NCBI GenBank assembly: GCA_016124935.1
Contig: WGMS01000005.1
Coordinates: forward strand, 37,437 to 101,436
Source of the DNA: a bacterium
Lineage (GTDB): Bacteria; Cyanobacteriota; Vampirovibrionia; Obscuribacterales; Obscuribacteraceae
Direction: 5' to 3'
Length of the DNA stretch: 64,000 bases
The notes under the pieces were generated by a model. The model was not told where the DNA came from. It searched no databases and saw nothing but the letters and a program-made list of their open reading frames with translations. Below are positions 55,591 to 64,000 of this stretch, piece after piece. Positions within the stretch are counted from its first letter, which is position 1. Each line of letters starts with the position of its first letter. Made by a program: the position numbers and the translations under genes.

Positions 55591-56529
55591 TTACAAAGCC
55601 ATAATTCCCGCTTTCAACTCAGCCAGATCACGATAGAGCAATCCTATTTCAGCGCGTACATCAGAAAGGAGATTGCCGCGCAACACTAGAACCGAAAGAC
55701 TGATTCTCTCAGGCTTCTCGACGGTCTGAGTGATGAGATCCAGTTTGCGCTTGCTAGATTCGCTATTATCGAACTCCATCTGACGAAGGTTCTTCCACCG
55801 CTTCAACAATAACTGCCTGCGGGTTCTGCCATCGACGGAGTTCGGTGGAGCAGTGTTTAAATAAGTCCAGACAGTAGAGTTGAACTCGCTGGAAGAGCCT
55901 TTGCCTCGTTCCAGAATCTGAGAAAGCATATTAGGTCTGCTGTCTCTGAGCTGAGGATAATCGTACTTTCGCGGAATCAAATTGATTGTGGGAACCCCCA
56001 GAGAGGTAGAACCGGATACAGTGCCCAGTATATTGCCGACACTTCCGGATGAACCAAAACTGATAGCTTGATTGAGCACCGTCAAAGCACCGGTGGCCAT
56101 AAAGGTTCCGACCGTCGTGAAAAACTCTCTTTTCTCCTTTTTGGCAGATAGATAGTCGAAAACCTGGTCGTTGTATGCGAGATCCGAATCTATAGCGGCG
56201 AGCGCATCCTGAACCTGAAACGATGTGTACTGCAGAATATCGGTAAGTTGCTGCTTGAGAAGCACAATCTGTTCCATAGTCTCTCTATCGCTTGTAGTTC
56301 GATAGCGATCCTGTAAAACGGAAAGCCGGGCGATGGTGGTCTTGACACCAAGCTGCTTTGCCAGAGCCTCCGCTCCCGGCGACAGAAAAGGAGAGGACTG
56401 TTCAGCAGTCTCCTCCAGCATCGGTGCGAAAGTTTCATCACTGCCTCCCTCTTCCGCGGACACCGGAGCACCGGTACTCAGCACAAGCAGGACGAGGAGT
56501 ATTCTTAGCCACTTGGTCTTGCACAACAT
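55591..56529 (-). CDS. Secreted protein of unknown family
   Basis: 312 residues with a signal peptide (LRILLVLLVLSTGAPVSAEE). Coiled-coil-like helices (about 65-130) are followed by a Ser/Gly-rich hydrophobic stretch (AISFGSSGSVGNILGTVSG), which may be membrane-inserting. A charged helical C-terminal part follows (WKNLRQMEFDNSESSKRK). It is convergent with the TPR gene, 7 bp between stops. The layout (signal, coil, Gly-rich stretch) recalls the unknown protein at 35942, but I cannot claim homology. Confidence 0.65.
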   Translation of the reverse strand: MLCKTKWLRILLVLLVLSTGAPVSAEEGGSDETFAPMLEETAEQSSPFLSPGAEALAKQLGVKTTIARLSVLQDRYRTTSDRETMEQIVLLKQQLTDILQYTSFQVQDALAAIDSDLAYNDQVFDYLSAKKEKREFFTTVGTFMATGALTVLNQAISFGSSGSVGNILGTVSGSTSLGVPTINLIPRKYDYPQLRDSRPNMLSQILERGKGSSSEFNSTVWTYLNTAPPNSVDGRTRRQLLLKRWKNLRQMEFDNSESSKRKLDLITQTVEKPERISLSVLVLRGNLLSDVRAEIGLLYRDLAELKAGIMAL

Positions 56530-56667
56530 AGGATTTGCGATTATATCAATGCTTCGCTTGCGGCTTCCGGGCTCGTATAGTTAAATGGAAAAGGAATCTG
56601 CATGTCAATGCGACCGACCGCCGCGGTATTCTGCCAGTTAATAGAGATTGGGAATTTTATCCGGAGA

Positions 56668-57177
56668 ATGAAAACAATTAAGTTAAGTTATCTCTCAGCT
56701 AGATTGTTCGGTCTGCTTTTTCTGCTCTCTGTTCTGTCCGTGACAACTTCGCGATCGGCATACTCCAAGCCTGCGCCCTTAGAAGTAACGACTCCCCAGA
56801 AGGAAATAACCATCGACTTCGTAAAAGAAGCTGGCTGTCCGATTGTCACCACAGATTCAAACACCAGGGCGGTTCTTGATCTAGATCCTTTCGGTGCACC
56901 AAAAGACGCGCGGATCTATATTTCGTTCAAGAATAACAGCGAAAGACCGGTAGCGGCAGTAAAATTCAGGCTGCGCTATGTCAATACCCGGGGAGAAGAT
57001 CTCGGCACATTTCATGCGGCCCAGGCGGTGATATTGGGACCTGGAGCGGAGGCTAGAGGAAAGTGGAAAGGCACACGCATTCACCCCGATACCTGCGCAC
57101 TGAAGCTTCGAGTGCTGCAAGTCAGATACTCCGACGGCACCCAGTGGAACAGCGTCAAAACTGAGTCCCTGAAATAA
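56668..57177 (+). CDS. Secreted beta-rich protein
   Basis: 169 residues. The ATG at 56668 has CGGAG at good spacing and opens a signal peptide (ARLFGLLFLLSVLSV). The mature part is one beta-sandwich-like domain (residues about 75-165: ARIYISFKNNSERPVAAVKF, then TFHAAQAVILGPGAEARGKW), like FxLYD or DUF-type extracellular domains. No enzyme motif. The 3' end overlaps the convergent glgX by 23 bp. Confidence 0.7.
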   Translation: MKTIKLSYLSARLFGLLFLLSVLSVTTSRSAYSKPAPLEVTTPQKEITIDFVKEAGCPIVTTDSNTRAVLDLDPFGAPKDARIYISFKNNSERPVAAVKFRLRYVNTRGEDLGTFHAAQAVILGPGAEARGKWKGTRIHPDTCALKLRVLQVRYSDGTQWNSVKTESLK

Positions 57178-59260
57178 GCACAATCGAAGATCGTTGCTGC
57201 AGACGATAAACATCTGCCTTTATATATGGTGCCTGATCGAGATCGCATATATCCTCCGGCGAGGGTCGATAAGTATCGATTATTCTGCGCCAGCTGCAGC
57301 CTTCGGTGGGAGCAGGCAATTGAAAAGCAAGGGGACGCCAGTAGGCATTGAACGCCACATACAAATGTTCTTTCTTCAGGACATCCCTCAACTCGAAAGC
57401 GATACTATGGGACCAATCACTGGTGTCCGGTTCATGCAAGCGCACACCATGCCACTGTATATAAGGCTCTCTCTCGTTTATGGCTTCTAGCAGATCATGA
57501 TCAAGATCGAAAACCCCGAGTGACTGGGTAAAACGGATCAACTTGCGGGTAAACTCGAGCATCCCGCCATTGGCACTCTCCTTAGACCAGTCCAGCCAGT
57601 TGATCTCATTATCCTGACAATAGGCGTTATTATTGCCTTTCAACGACCTGCGCAACTCATCACCCATAGATAGCATCGGCGTTCCCTGGGACATGAACAA
57701 GATGGTGAGCAGATTCTTCATCTGGCGCAATCTCAATCGCTCGACCTTAGCATCATCGGATTCGCCCTCCACACCGCAATTCCAGCTATAGGTCTGGTCG
57801 TTACCGTCTCTATTCTCGTGACCATTTACTTCGTTGTGTTTGTGGTTGTAGCTGACCAGATCATTGAGCGTGAAGCCGTCATGGCAGGTCACATAATGAA
57901 TACTTCTATTAGGGTCCCGGCGAGTTTTTCGATAGATATCAGCACTACCCAGAATACGCGCCATAAGCGGCCGCACCATCTTCTCGTCACCGCGGACAAA
58001 CTTGCGGACATCGTCTCTAAAGGGTCCGTTCCATTCGGCGTACCAGTCGCCCTGGTTGACGAACCAACCTATCTGATAGAGACCGGCAGGATCCCAGGCT
58101 TCTGCTATAAGCTTGGTCCCAGCTAAAACAGGATCGGACTCGATGGCAAACAAAATCGGCGGCCGCTCCAGAGGAGCGCCATAGACATTGCGCGACAGCA
58201 CCGAGGCAAGATCAAAACGAAATCCGTCCACATGCATATCTCTGACCCACCAGCGCAGCGAATCGAGAATGAGCTTGGCCACCACCGGATGCTCTGCTTT
58301 CAAAGTATTGCCGCAGCCGGTAAAATCTTGATAGGCATTTGTGGCAGGATCAAGAATATAGTAAGTCCTGTTATCGAGACCGCGCAGACAGAGGGTCGGA
58401 CCAAAACGATCGTTCTCGGCGGTATGATTGAACACCACATCCAGTATCACCTCCATGCCATTTGCATGCAAAGCCTTTACCAGATCACGAAACTCGTCGA
58501 CAGAATTCGCCCTGTCCGATGCGTATTCTTTATGCGGACTGAAAAACGAAATAGGGCTGTAACCCCAGTAGTTGGACAGTCCGGGCGGCCCGTCTTGGTG
58601 ATCGAATTGCTGCACCGGCATGAGCTCAACCGTGGTAACGCCCAGCTCCTTCAAATAGGGAATCTTCTCGATGATGCCTCTATAGCTTCCACGCAAACCC
58701 GCAGAAAGACCGGAGCTTTCGCTTTTGGTGAATCCGGCGACATGCATCTCGTATATGACCGTATGAGAGAAAGGAATACGCGGTCCCCGGTCATCTTCCC
58801 AGTCATAGGCGAATCTATCCACCACCACCGCCTTGAGGGCGGTATTCTCTTTACCGAACACCTTAGCATCGTCTCTTGAATAGTTAGCGAAGCCGACCAC
58901 ATCTTTGGCGTAGGGATCTATTAAAAGCTTGCTCTCATCAAAGAAAAGCCCCTGATCATGATCATAATCCCCGCCTGCCCGCCAACCGTAAAGCTGTCCT
59001 GCTCGGGCGCCCCTGATGAAAATATGCCAGTAATAAAAGGTTTTATTTTCCCGGGGCTTCAGTTTGAAAACCTGGGAGGGCTCCCGATCATCTTCATGAT
59101 CGAAGAACTGCAATTCCATCGAGCGCGCCTCTCGAGAATAAATGCTGAAATTGACACCGTCATCCCTGGCAGTGGACCCTAAAGGCGAGGCGGTTCCCAT
59201 CGATGTGCGGTAGAGCATCTGATTTGACCCGGCAAATCTACATGTAGCTTTTGCGACCAT
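57155..59260 (-). CDS. glgX: Glycogen debranching enzyme (GlgX type)
   Basis: 701 residues, the usual length for GlgX/isoamylase GH13_11. An N-terminal CBM48-like domain (about 20-110) is followed by the alpha-amylase barrel: VILDVVFNHTAEND, the nucleophile Asp in VDGFRFDLAS, the acid Glu in KLIAEAWDP and the transition-state Asp in VTCHDGFTLNDLVSY. It removes short alpha-1,6 branches left by glycogen phosphorylase. An internal ATG at residue 15 is an alternative start. No other glycogen gene is nearby. Confidence 0.95.
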   Translation of the reverse strand: MVAKATCRFAGSNQMLYRTSMGTASPLGSTARDDGVNFSIYSREARSMELQFFDHEDDREPSQVFKLKPRENKTFYYWHIFIRGARAGQLYGWRAGGDYDHDQGLFFDESKLLIDPYAKDVVGFANYSRDDAKVFGKENTALKAVVVDRFAYDWEDDRGPRIPFSHTVIYEMHVAGFTKSESSGLSAGLRGSYRGIIEKIPYLKELGVTTVELMPVQQFDHQDGPPGLSNYWGYSPISFFSPHKEYASDRANSVDEFRDLVKALHANGMEVILDVVFNHTAENDRFGPTLCLRGLDNRTYYILDPATNAYQDFTGCGNTLKAEHPVVAKLILDSLRWWVRDMHVDGFRFDLASVLSRNVYGAPLERPPILFAIESDPVLAGTKLIAEAWDPAGLYQIGWFVNQGDWYAEWNGPFRDDVRKFVRGDEKMVRPLMARILGSADIYRKTRRDPNRSIHYVTCHDGFTLNDLVSYNHKHNEVNGHENRDGNDQTYSWNCGVEGESDDAKVERLRLRQMKNLLTILFMSQGTPMLSMGDELRRSLKGNNNAYCQDNEINWLDWSKESANGGMLEFTRKLIRFTQSLGVFDLDHDLLEAINEREPYIQWHGVRLHEPDTSDWSHSIAFELRDVLKKEHLYVAFNAYWRPLAFQLPAPTEGCSWRRIIDTYRPSPEDICDLDQAPYIKADVYRLQQRSSIVLISGTQF

Positions 59261-59300
59261 GATACTTCATTGACTGCGATGAAATGTAAAATGAGCAGAT

Positions 59301-59996
59301 ATGAACTATGCCCAGAAACAAAAAGAAATTCTAGATCGCCTGGAAGCCCTTAGCTGGGCAGGCGAAAGCCCCGCTTCATCGGTCCCGATGAGCAGCGACT
59401 TCGAAACCGATTCCAGACTATGTCTGACGTTTCTCAGTTTTCTACCCACAACCATCCAAGAGACAGTCTCTGCCCTGGTAGAAGAGCTCAAAGCGCTGGA
59501 CCCGGACCAATATTTCTACCTGCCGGAATCTCTGCACATAACCATCCAGAATGTTCGTCGTATCGCAGACCCGCCCACCTTCACCGCTGTCGATATCGCA
59601 GCCGCCGACCGCGCCTTCCAAGAAACCATCGCCCAAAACAATCTGAAACCGCTCAGATTTCAGCTCTCCGGTCTGCTTCTTTTGCCCACCAGCCTTGCCG
59701 TTACCGTCTATACAGAAAAAACCTATGGTGACTTCGTCATAGCCCTGCGGCGCAATTTGATTGAGCACAAAATACCCGACAACAAAAGCTATATAAGCGA
59801 CGACATAGTCTTTGGAAACATCACCATCGCCCGCTTCGGCTCGCCCCCTTCAATAAAGCTCAAAGAACGAGTCGCCGAATTAAAACTCTCGTTCTCTGGC
59901 GTAGAATATCTGGCCGAAGATATTTGCCTGGTCACCACCAGCGCTGTCTGTCACCCTGACTTCACAACAGTTAGACAGAGCTATAAACTCAAATAA
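59301..59996 (+). CDS. 2H phosphoesterase-like protein (LigT/AKAP7 type) with one altered motif
   Basis: 231 residues. The first HxT motif is present (ESLHITIQNV, about 75-80). The symmetrical second motif reads GNITIARFG (about 170-178), with Asn in place of His. Two-His 2H enzymes hydrolyse or ligate 2',3'-cyclic phosphates; loss of one His often removes catalysis but can leave binding. The fold order beta-HxT-helix-beta is otherwise kept. The 3' end overlaps the convergent TPR gene by 8 bp. Confidence 0.75.
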   Translation: MNYAQKQKEILDRLEALSWAGESPASSVPMSSDFETDSRLCLTFLSFLPTTIQETVSALVEELKALDPDQYFYLPESLHITIQNVRRIADPPTFTAVDIAAADRAFQETIAQNNLKPLRFQLSGLLLLPTSLAVTVYTEKTYGDFVIALRRNLIEHKIPDNKSYISDDIVFGNITIARFGSPPSIKLKERVAELKLSFSGVEYLAEDICLVTTSAVCHPDFTTVRQSYKLK

Positions 59997-61110
59997 GATA
60001 AGCACTAAAATCCGGTTTTTTCCCTTCTTTTAACTGATCTATCCAGTCAAAGAGAATACCTTCGTTCCAAAAAAGCGAGGCGTGGGTCAGGTAATTGATC
60101 ACAATCTGCCCTTCTCCGGCTAGAACGAACTGCTCGGCAAGATAAAGATCCGGTCCGGCTGTGCACAGATAAAGTGACGGCTTTGTCTTCACGGACCATA
60201 TAAACCATTGCTTGGCTCGTTTGATATCGCCACGCTCGAAAAGCACCCTTGCTATCCAGAGACAGGCACTATGAAAGTTGCTGCCGTACTGCAGCGAATC
60301 GGCAGGTAATTCCTCTACCTCTTTCAAGAGTTCTCCGGCATACTTGATGGTATCATCGAAGCGACCGAGCTTATAAGCGTATTCCGGCAATTGCATCAAT
60401 ATCTGGAATCTTCGCCGGGGAGACAGGGTATTCTTATGATAAACCAGCAGAAGCGCTTCATAAGCAGTGGTAGCATATTCGATATCACTCTCCACGGCTT
60501 GCATGACACCCGGATCCAGATCCAGATATTGATATTGATTGATAATGTCCTCTTTCCGGCTCGGTGAAAGTTCTACCACTCTTTTTGCGATCATGGCCGA
60601 AAGCGCCGGGTCTCGCCAGACATAAAACATCGATGCCGCCTTCAGAAGCTCCACATTGCCTGGCTCCCGTTCGATATGCCCCAGCCAGATATTCTGGACT
60701 GCCTCAAATAGCTCGGTCTCGTCTGCATTGACCGGCAGAAGCGGAATATTTTCATCAAGGGGGTTATTCTGCACAAAGGCTTTGACGTGATGGCAGAACT
60801 GCCTGGCGGCTTCAGCATCAGCCTTTCTATACAGGCAATAGTGTTGAATCAACCTGATTCTCTCAAGGCTGTTTTTCGGATTCTTTGTAAGATGTCTTTC
60901 GGCCCGAAGCAGCACATTGCCGGGCAGTTTCATCGGCCGCACAAAAGACGGCACCCCCTCGACTTTCTCCCGGTTTTTCTCGCTCTCCTGTTCACGCCAG
61001 GCCTGCTTGAGCCTCATCAAAGCAGCCCGCCACAGCCGAAACAACCACTTGTTAGGCAGTTTCTCCCCGGCATTGCAAGGTGCCTGATCGCTAGTGAACA
61101 GGTGATTCAT
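59989..61110 (-). CDS. TPR-like protein
   Basis: 373 residues of alternating helical pairs (NSLERIRLIQHYCLYRKAD, ELLKAASMFYVWRDP, RFDDTIKYAGELLKEVEE, FERGDIKRAKQWFIW). The N-terminal 60 residues are basic, and there is no signal peptide. No catalytic motif. Divergent from the 5'-nucleotidase gene. Function unknown. Confidence 0.7.
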   Translation of the reverse strand: MNHLFTSDQAPCNAGEKLPNKWLFRLWRAALMRLKQAWREQESEKNREKVEGVPSFVRPMKLPGNVLLRAERHLTKNPKNSLERIRLIQHYCLYRKADAEAARQFCHHVKAFVQNNPLDENIPLLPVNADETELFEAVQNIWLGHIEREPGNVELLKAASMFYVWRDPALSAMIAKRVVELSPSRKEDIINQYQYLDLDPGVMQAVESDIEYATTAYEALLLVYHKNTLSPRRRFQILMQLPEYAYKLGRFDDTIKYAGELLKEVEELPADSLQYGSNFHSACLWIARVLFERGDIKRAKQWFIWSVKTKPSLYLCTAGPDLYLAEQFVLAGEGQIVINYLTHASLFWNEGILFDWIDQLKEGKKPDFSAYLI

Positions 61111-61285
61111 AGCAAGATTATAGATCTCGTTACCGGCGAATATAACCGTGATATTCCGGTATTTCTCAAACTCTGACTAAAGCCAAGTATTAACTTTTGA
61201 AGCTCCCATGCAAACAAAAGCGCTAAAGACCTTGCTAAAAACCGGGGTTCTGCGTCAAAGTATAGGGGGAATCCGGGAGGTTGTA

Positions 61286-61861
61286 ATGGCAAGAATTGCG
61301 ATAGACATGGACGAGGTAATCGCCGACGCTCTGGGCGGTTTACTGGATTATTACAACCGAGAATGCAATACCAGTCATAAACCAGAAGATCTTGTCGGCA
61401 AAAAGTTGACGGATATACTCTCGGAAAAAGAATTCAACATCATCGAAAACGCCCTGGCAGAAGAAGAGTTCTGGCTGGATCTCAAAGTGATGGACGGCGC
61501 CCAGGACGTCATAGAGCGACTTTCGACGAAGCACGAGATCTTCATCTCGACGGCAGCCATGGAAGTACCGGTATCCCTGAGACCCAAATTCCACTGGCTT
61601 CAAGAGCACTTTCCCTGCATCCATCACCTCAACTACATATTCTGCGGTCACAAATACATTGTGCGGGCGGATTATTTGATAGATGACAATCCACGCCACT
61701 TCACGACTTTCGAAGGTCAGGGCGTACTATTCGACTCGCCCCACAACAGATTCGTAGAAGGCTATCCCAGGGCGCGATCCTGGCATGATGTCGAAGACCT
61801 GCTGCTACAGTTGGAAGAGAGCCGACTGAGCGGAGCCAGCATCAGTTCTGCCAAGATTTAA
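61286..61861 (+). CDS. HAD-type 5'(3')-deoxyribonucleotidase
   Basis: 191 residues from ATG 61286, which has GGGAGG upstream. The frame opens at 61208, but that part is unlike the family. Motif I is IDMDEVIAD (nucleophile Asp and general acid Asp). FISTAAMEVP provides the motif II Thr/Ser, a Lys lies in the LRPKFHWL segment, and LIDDNPRHF holds the metal-binding Asp pair. This is the NT5C-like group that dephosphorylates dNMPs. Cytoplasmic. Confidence 0.9.
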   Translation: MARIAIDMDEVIADALGGLLDYYNRECNTSHKPEDLVGKKLTDILSEKEFNIIENALAEEEFWLDLKVMDGAQDVIERLSTKHEIFISTAAMEVPVSLRPKFHWLQEHFPCIHHLNYIFCGHKYIVRADYLIDDNPRHFTTFEGQGVLFDSPHNRFVEGYPRARSWHDVEDLLLQLEESRLSGASISSAKI

Positions 61862-61972
61862 TATATACCGCCAAGAAAAGCAGAGAAATTGCTTTCGCCC
61901 TGCAGTCCAGAGCTTTCCGGGTTCAGACTCCTGGCAGGGCCATGAATAAGGGTACGCTCTCGACTCTGTCAA

Positions 61973-61990
61973 GGGTGATTTGCATCACCC
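61973..61990. promoter_or_regulatory. Perfect inverted repeat GGGTGAT-TTGC-ATCACCC
   Basis: 7-bp arms around a 4-base loop, about 110 bp after the nucleotidase stop and 76 bp before the next gene. It has no T-tract, so an operator is as likely as a terminator. The rest of 61862-62065 shows no gene. Confidence 0.45.
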
Positions 61991-62065
61991 GATAGGGGTA
62001 TAAAATTCGAAGACCGATTTATATCCGACTTTACTAGTTTTCAAACACCGACAAAAGGTCGCTTC

Positions 62066-62644
62066 ATGAAATTTCAAAGATCCAGCCAAAACAACAATAG
62101 CGCCAAAAGCAAAGCGGTAACCGAAACTTCGGCTCTTCCGATTCTATCCCAGGAGAATCTGAAAAACGACAGCGAAACCTCGATCTCGTCGTCAACGCCC
62201 GATGCAATAGATATGAAAGCCCTGAAAGCGCTGGTGACCAAAGCCGGGGAAGACAATAACTGGTCCGAGGTCGAGAAAAAAGAAGCCAACAAGCTCCTGA
62301 GTAAAGTACAGGGCTGCCTGGATGAGGGCGAACTAAAAAAAGTCGAACTGCCGCTCCTCAAACTTCTCAAGCTTGTCACGTCCTTCGAGAATGAATGCTA
62401 TGAGCTGACCTGGGAAATTTGTGAAAACCTGGCAAAAATCTACAACCGTCAGGACAACCACGAAAAATGCCTGACCATGCTCAGTCAGTCACTCAATTTG
62501 AAACAGCAAGTGCTCGGTGAGAACAACTCCAGTTATATTCTCACCCTTATAGAAAACGCCAACTGTCTGAAACGTCTTGGTCAGACCGAAGACGCCGAAG
62601 AGCTGTTTAAACAGGCAAGAGAATTGAAAGCTGCCAACAAATAG
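62066..62644 (+). CDS. Small TPR protein
   Basis: 192 residues. The first 55 are polar and disordered. A helical region (about 65-120) follows, then two TPR units of the kinesin-light-chain type (AKIYNRQDNHEKCLTMLSQS and ANCLKRLGQTEDAEELFKQA, with LGENNSSYILTLIENA between). AAAGG lies eight bases before the ATG. Related in style to the TPR/zinc-ribbon protein at 1868. Function unknown. Confidence 0.75.
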   Translation: MKFQRSSQNNNSAKSKAVTETSALPILSQENLKNDSETSISSSTPDAIDMKALKALVTKAGEDNNWSEVEKKEANKLLSKVQGCLDEGELKKVELPLLKLLKLVTSFENECYELTWEICENLAKIYNRQDNHEKCLTMLSQSLNLKQQVLGENNSSYILTLIENANCLKRLGQTEDAEELFKQARELKAANK

Positions 62645-62727
62645 TCAGCTTTGAATTCTGGTTTTTAGCCGCCGCAATTACTGGTCTTGAGATAGAATGA
62701 TAGTAGTTACCATCCAGGTACCAGGTT

Positions 62728-63504
62728 ATGGCGCGAAGCACTCACCGCATACGAAACCAGTCTGGTAGCGCTAAGAGCGCTGAGTTCGCCACCGCGTTGA
62801 CAGTGCTTTTCCTCCTCATTCTTTTCCCGTTGATAAACTTAATCGGCTTCGCCATGGGAGCAGGCACTCAGTATCTGCTGACCACTCAATGCGTTGCCAG
62901 AGCCGGAGCCTCTGCCACTTTTGGCGAGGCCCTGACGGCGATGGAGAACACCGCCACCAGTATGACCAACTCAGGTCTTGGTCATTTCGCCAACATGCAA
63001 CCGGTGGCGGGCTCATCGGGTACAGGAACGAATCTGTTTGTGATCAGGACTCCACTGGGCGGTTCATCCACCACCTATGGTCCGAATACGCCTTACGCCG
63101 GAATATTGGATGAAGAAAACAACGTCTACGAGTACCAAGTTCGCTCTACCTTCGACATAGGTCCTTTCATGAGCATGAGTGCGGTTCCCTGGGTAAGCGA
63201 TATTCCCGGTCTTGGACGACCGGCCAGACTCAACTTCGTCGCCAGCCAGGTGGTTGAATACTCCGATGGACTTGCCATGGGAGGCTCGGGTAGTTCAGGC
63301 ACGACTGCTTCTGGCAGCACCGGCGGCAGCGGACCGATTGGCTCACTTCCTTCCACTACTCGCAGGAGCGGTGCACCGAGTGGCACCGGTGGCGATATCA
63401 CCATGCCAAACGGATGGACGTACACTCCGGACGAGCTAAAATGGTGGGACAACCACCGGGACGATAAAGACCCCTGGGGCGGCAAACCGAATCCTTATCT
63501 CTAG
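62728..63504 (+). CDS. TadE/TadG-like pilus-assembly or secreted protein
   Basis: 258 residues. Residues about 15-45 (SAKSAEFATALTVLFLLILF) match the Tad minor pilin type, with a Glu five residues before or within the hydrophobic helix. The extracellular part is Gly/Ser/Thr-rich, with a disordered tail (residues about 185-225). TadE-like proteins are processed by prepilin peptidase and belong to Flp/Tad pili, but no other Tad gene is in the window. ATG with only a weak ribosome site. Confidence 0.7.
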   Translation: MARSTHRIRNQSGSAKSAEFATALTVLFLLILFPLINLIGFAMGAGTQYLLTTQCVARAGASATFGEALTAMENTATSMTNSGLGHFANMQPVAGSSGTGTNLFVIRTPLGGSSTTYGPNTPYAGILDEENNVYEYQVRSTFDIGPFMSMSAVPWVSDIPGLGRPARLNFVASQVVEYSDGLAMGGSGSSGTTASGSTGGSGPIGSLPSTTRRSGAPSGTGGDITMPNGWTYTPDELKWWDNHRDDKDPWGGKPNPYL

Positions 63505-63530
63505 TACTTACTCTGAGACTCTAGCTCAAA

Positions 63531-63878
63531 CTATAAAAGATCCGGCCATTTGTTGCGCAGATCTGCTATCTCCGCATCCATACCTTGCTTCTTGAGCAGA
63601 CGAATATAACCGAAAAAGAACTCTCGCAAAGCCGGGTACTGAAACGGCTTTATATCGACATCTCTTAAGACCGCCGTCGCATCGCCATAAGTCTTGAGGG
63701 CTTCTTCAACTCGGCGATCATCTACCAGCAGGCGTGCCAAGTGACCACTCTCTAAAACTGACTCCACAGTGTTTTTGCCATACAAACTCTCCGTGGCTAT
63801 TCTTGCCCTGGTCAAATCATAAACAGCCTTCTTGAGATTTCCCCTCGATTGCTCAATTCTTCCTAGGAGCCTGTCCAT
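63531..63878 (-). CDS. Short TPR protein
   Basis: 115 residues; GGAG six bases before the ATG. Two TPR hairpins are seen (LGRIEQSRGNLKKAVYDLTRA and ARLLVDDRRVEEALKTYGDA). It may be a stand-alone short protein or the C-terminal piece of a larger ancestral TPR protein. Convergent with the TadE-like gene, 26 bp between stops. Confidence 0.65.
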   Translation of the reverse strand: MDRLLGRIEQSRGNLKKAVYDLTRARIATESLYGKNTVESVLESGHLARLLVDDRRVEEALKTYGDATAVLRDVDIKPFQYPALREFFFGYIRLLKKQGMDAEIADLRNKWPDLL

Positions 63879-63924
63879 AAATTCTCCAACTTCGGTCTGT
63901 CAATGAGGAGAGGGGAGCTCTGTT

Positions 63925-64000
63925 TTGGAAGAGTTGGTAGCTAGTCCATCGCCCACAACTCTTGGCGGCGCCGTCGTGGCAAAGGCGTTCAGCAGTCAGT
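63925..64000 (+). CDS. Start of a gene running off the window
   Basis: TTG at 63925 with GGAG at 63914-63917 (7-nt spacing) opens 25 codons that stay open to the window end (EELVASPSPTTLGGAVV...). The short length makes chance possible. No domain can be named. Confidence 0.35.
   Translation, partial: MEELVASPSPTTLGGAVVAKAFSSQ

Overview
The window looks like a chromosomal segment of a free-living, respiring bacterium with about 50% GC and many long two-strand operons. Several traits resemble the Melainabacteria/Vampirovibrionia order Obscuribacterales (a 'Candidatus Obscuribacter'-like organism): many TPR proteins, a membrane Ser/Thr kinase next to a TPR plus zinc-ribbon protein, a nitrate respiration locus, and glycogen debranching. 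That placement is inference from gene content. No rRNA, tRNA, CRISPR array, insertion sequence or prophage was seen.

Layout. 0-9 kb: a truncated membrane kinase, a TPR/zinc-ribbon protein (possible amber codon near its start), a very large unrecognised protein ending in RGG repeats with a frame change at its C-terminus, and an OmpR-type response regulator. 9-16 kb: an ABC exporter with its own promoter and a possible leader peptide, then an accessory stretch, AT-richer in its first part, with a TumE-like gene pair, a RES/Xre toxin-antitoxin pair, a hydrophilic repeat protein and an orphan minimal nucleotidyltransferase. 16-21 kb: secreted vWA, TPR-like and low-complexity proteins. Two genes here appear to start at AUU/AUC behind perfect Shine-Dalgarno sequences. 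A TauE/SafE permease follows.

22-32 kb is the core. One operon encodes a membrane di-heme cytochrome c, narG, narH, narJ, a NarI cytochrome b fused to a Rieske iron-sulfur protein, a full-length cytochrome b with b6-type heme spacing, and a mono-heme cytochrome c. A single-domain globin follows. It reads as a nitrate reductase physically joined to a bc/b6f-type quinol oxidase. 32-39 kb holds two different NarK transporters, a TPR protein, a Cys-rich HxlR regulator and an unknown membrane protein.

39-51 kb: acyl-CoA dehydrogenase; a divergent tryptophanase / tyrosine phenol-lyase pair with a YwiC-like membrane protein; USP; a fatty acid desaturase; nitronate monooxygenase; a small molybdopterin-fold protein; an ICMT-like methyltransferase; and an RIC/YtfE di-iron repair protein for NO damage. 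Perfect inverted repeats GTTAC-N6-GTAAC lie in two of the divergent promoter regions here, and a near match lies upstream of the nar operon. This suggests one regulator links them. 51-64 kb is housekeeping-like: an E2-type acyltransferase fold lacking its catalytic His, a hydrolase, an NCS1 permease, TPR proteins, GlgX, a 2H phosphoesterase, a 5'-nucleotidase and a TadE-like protein.
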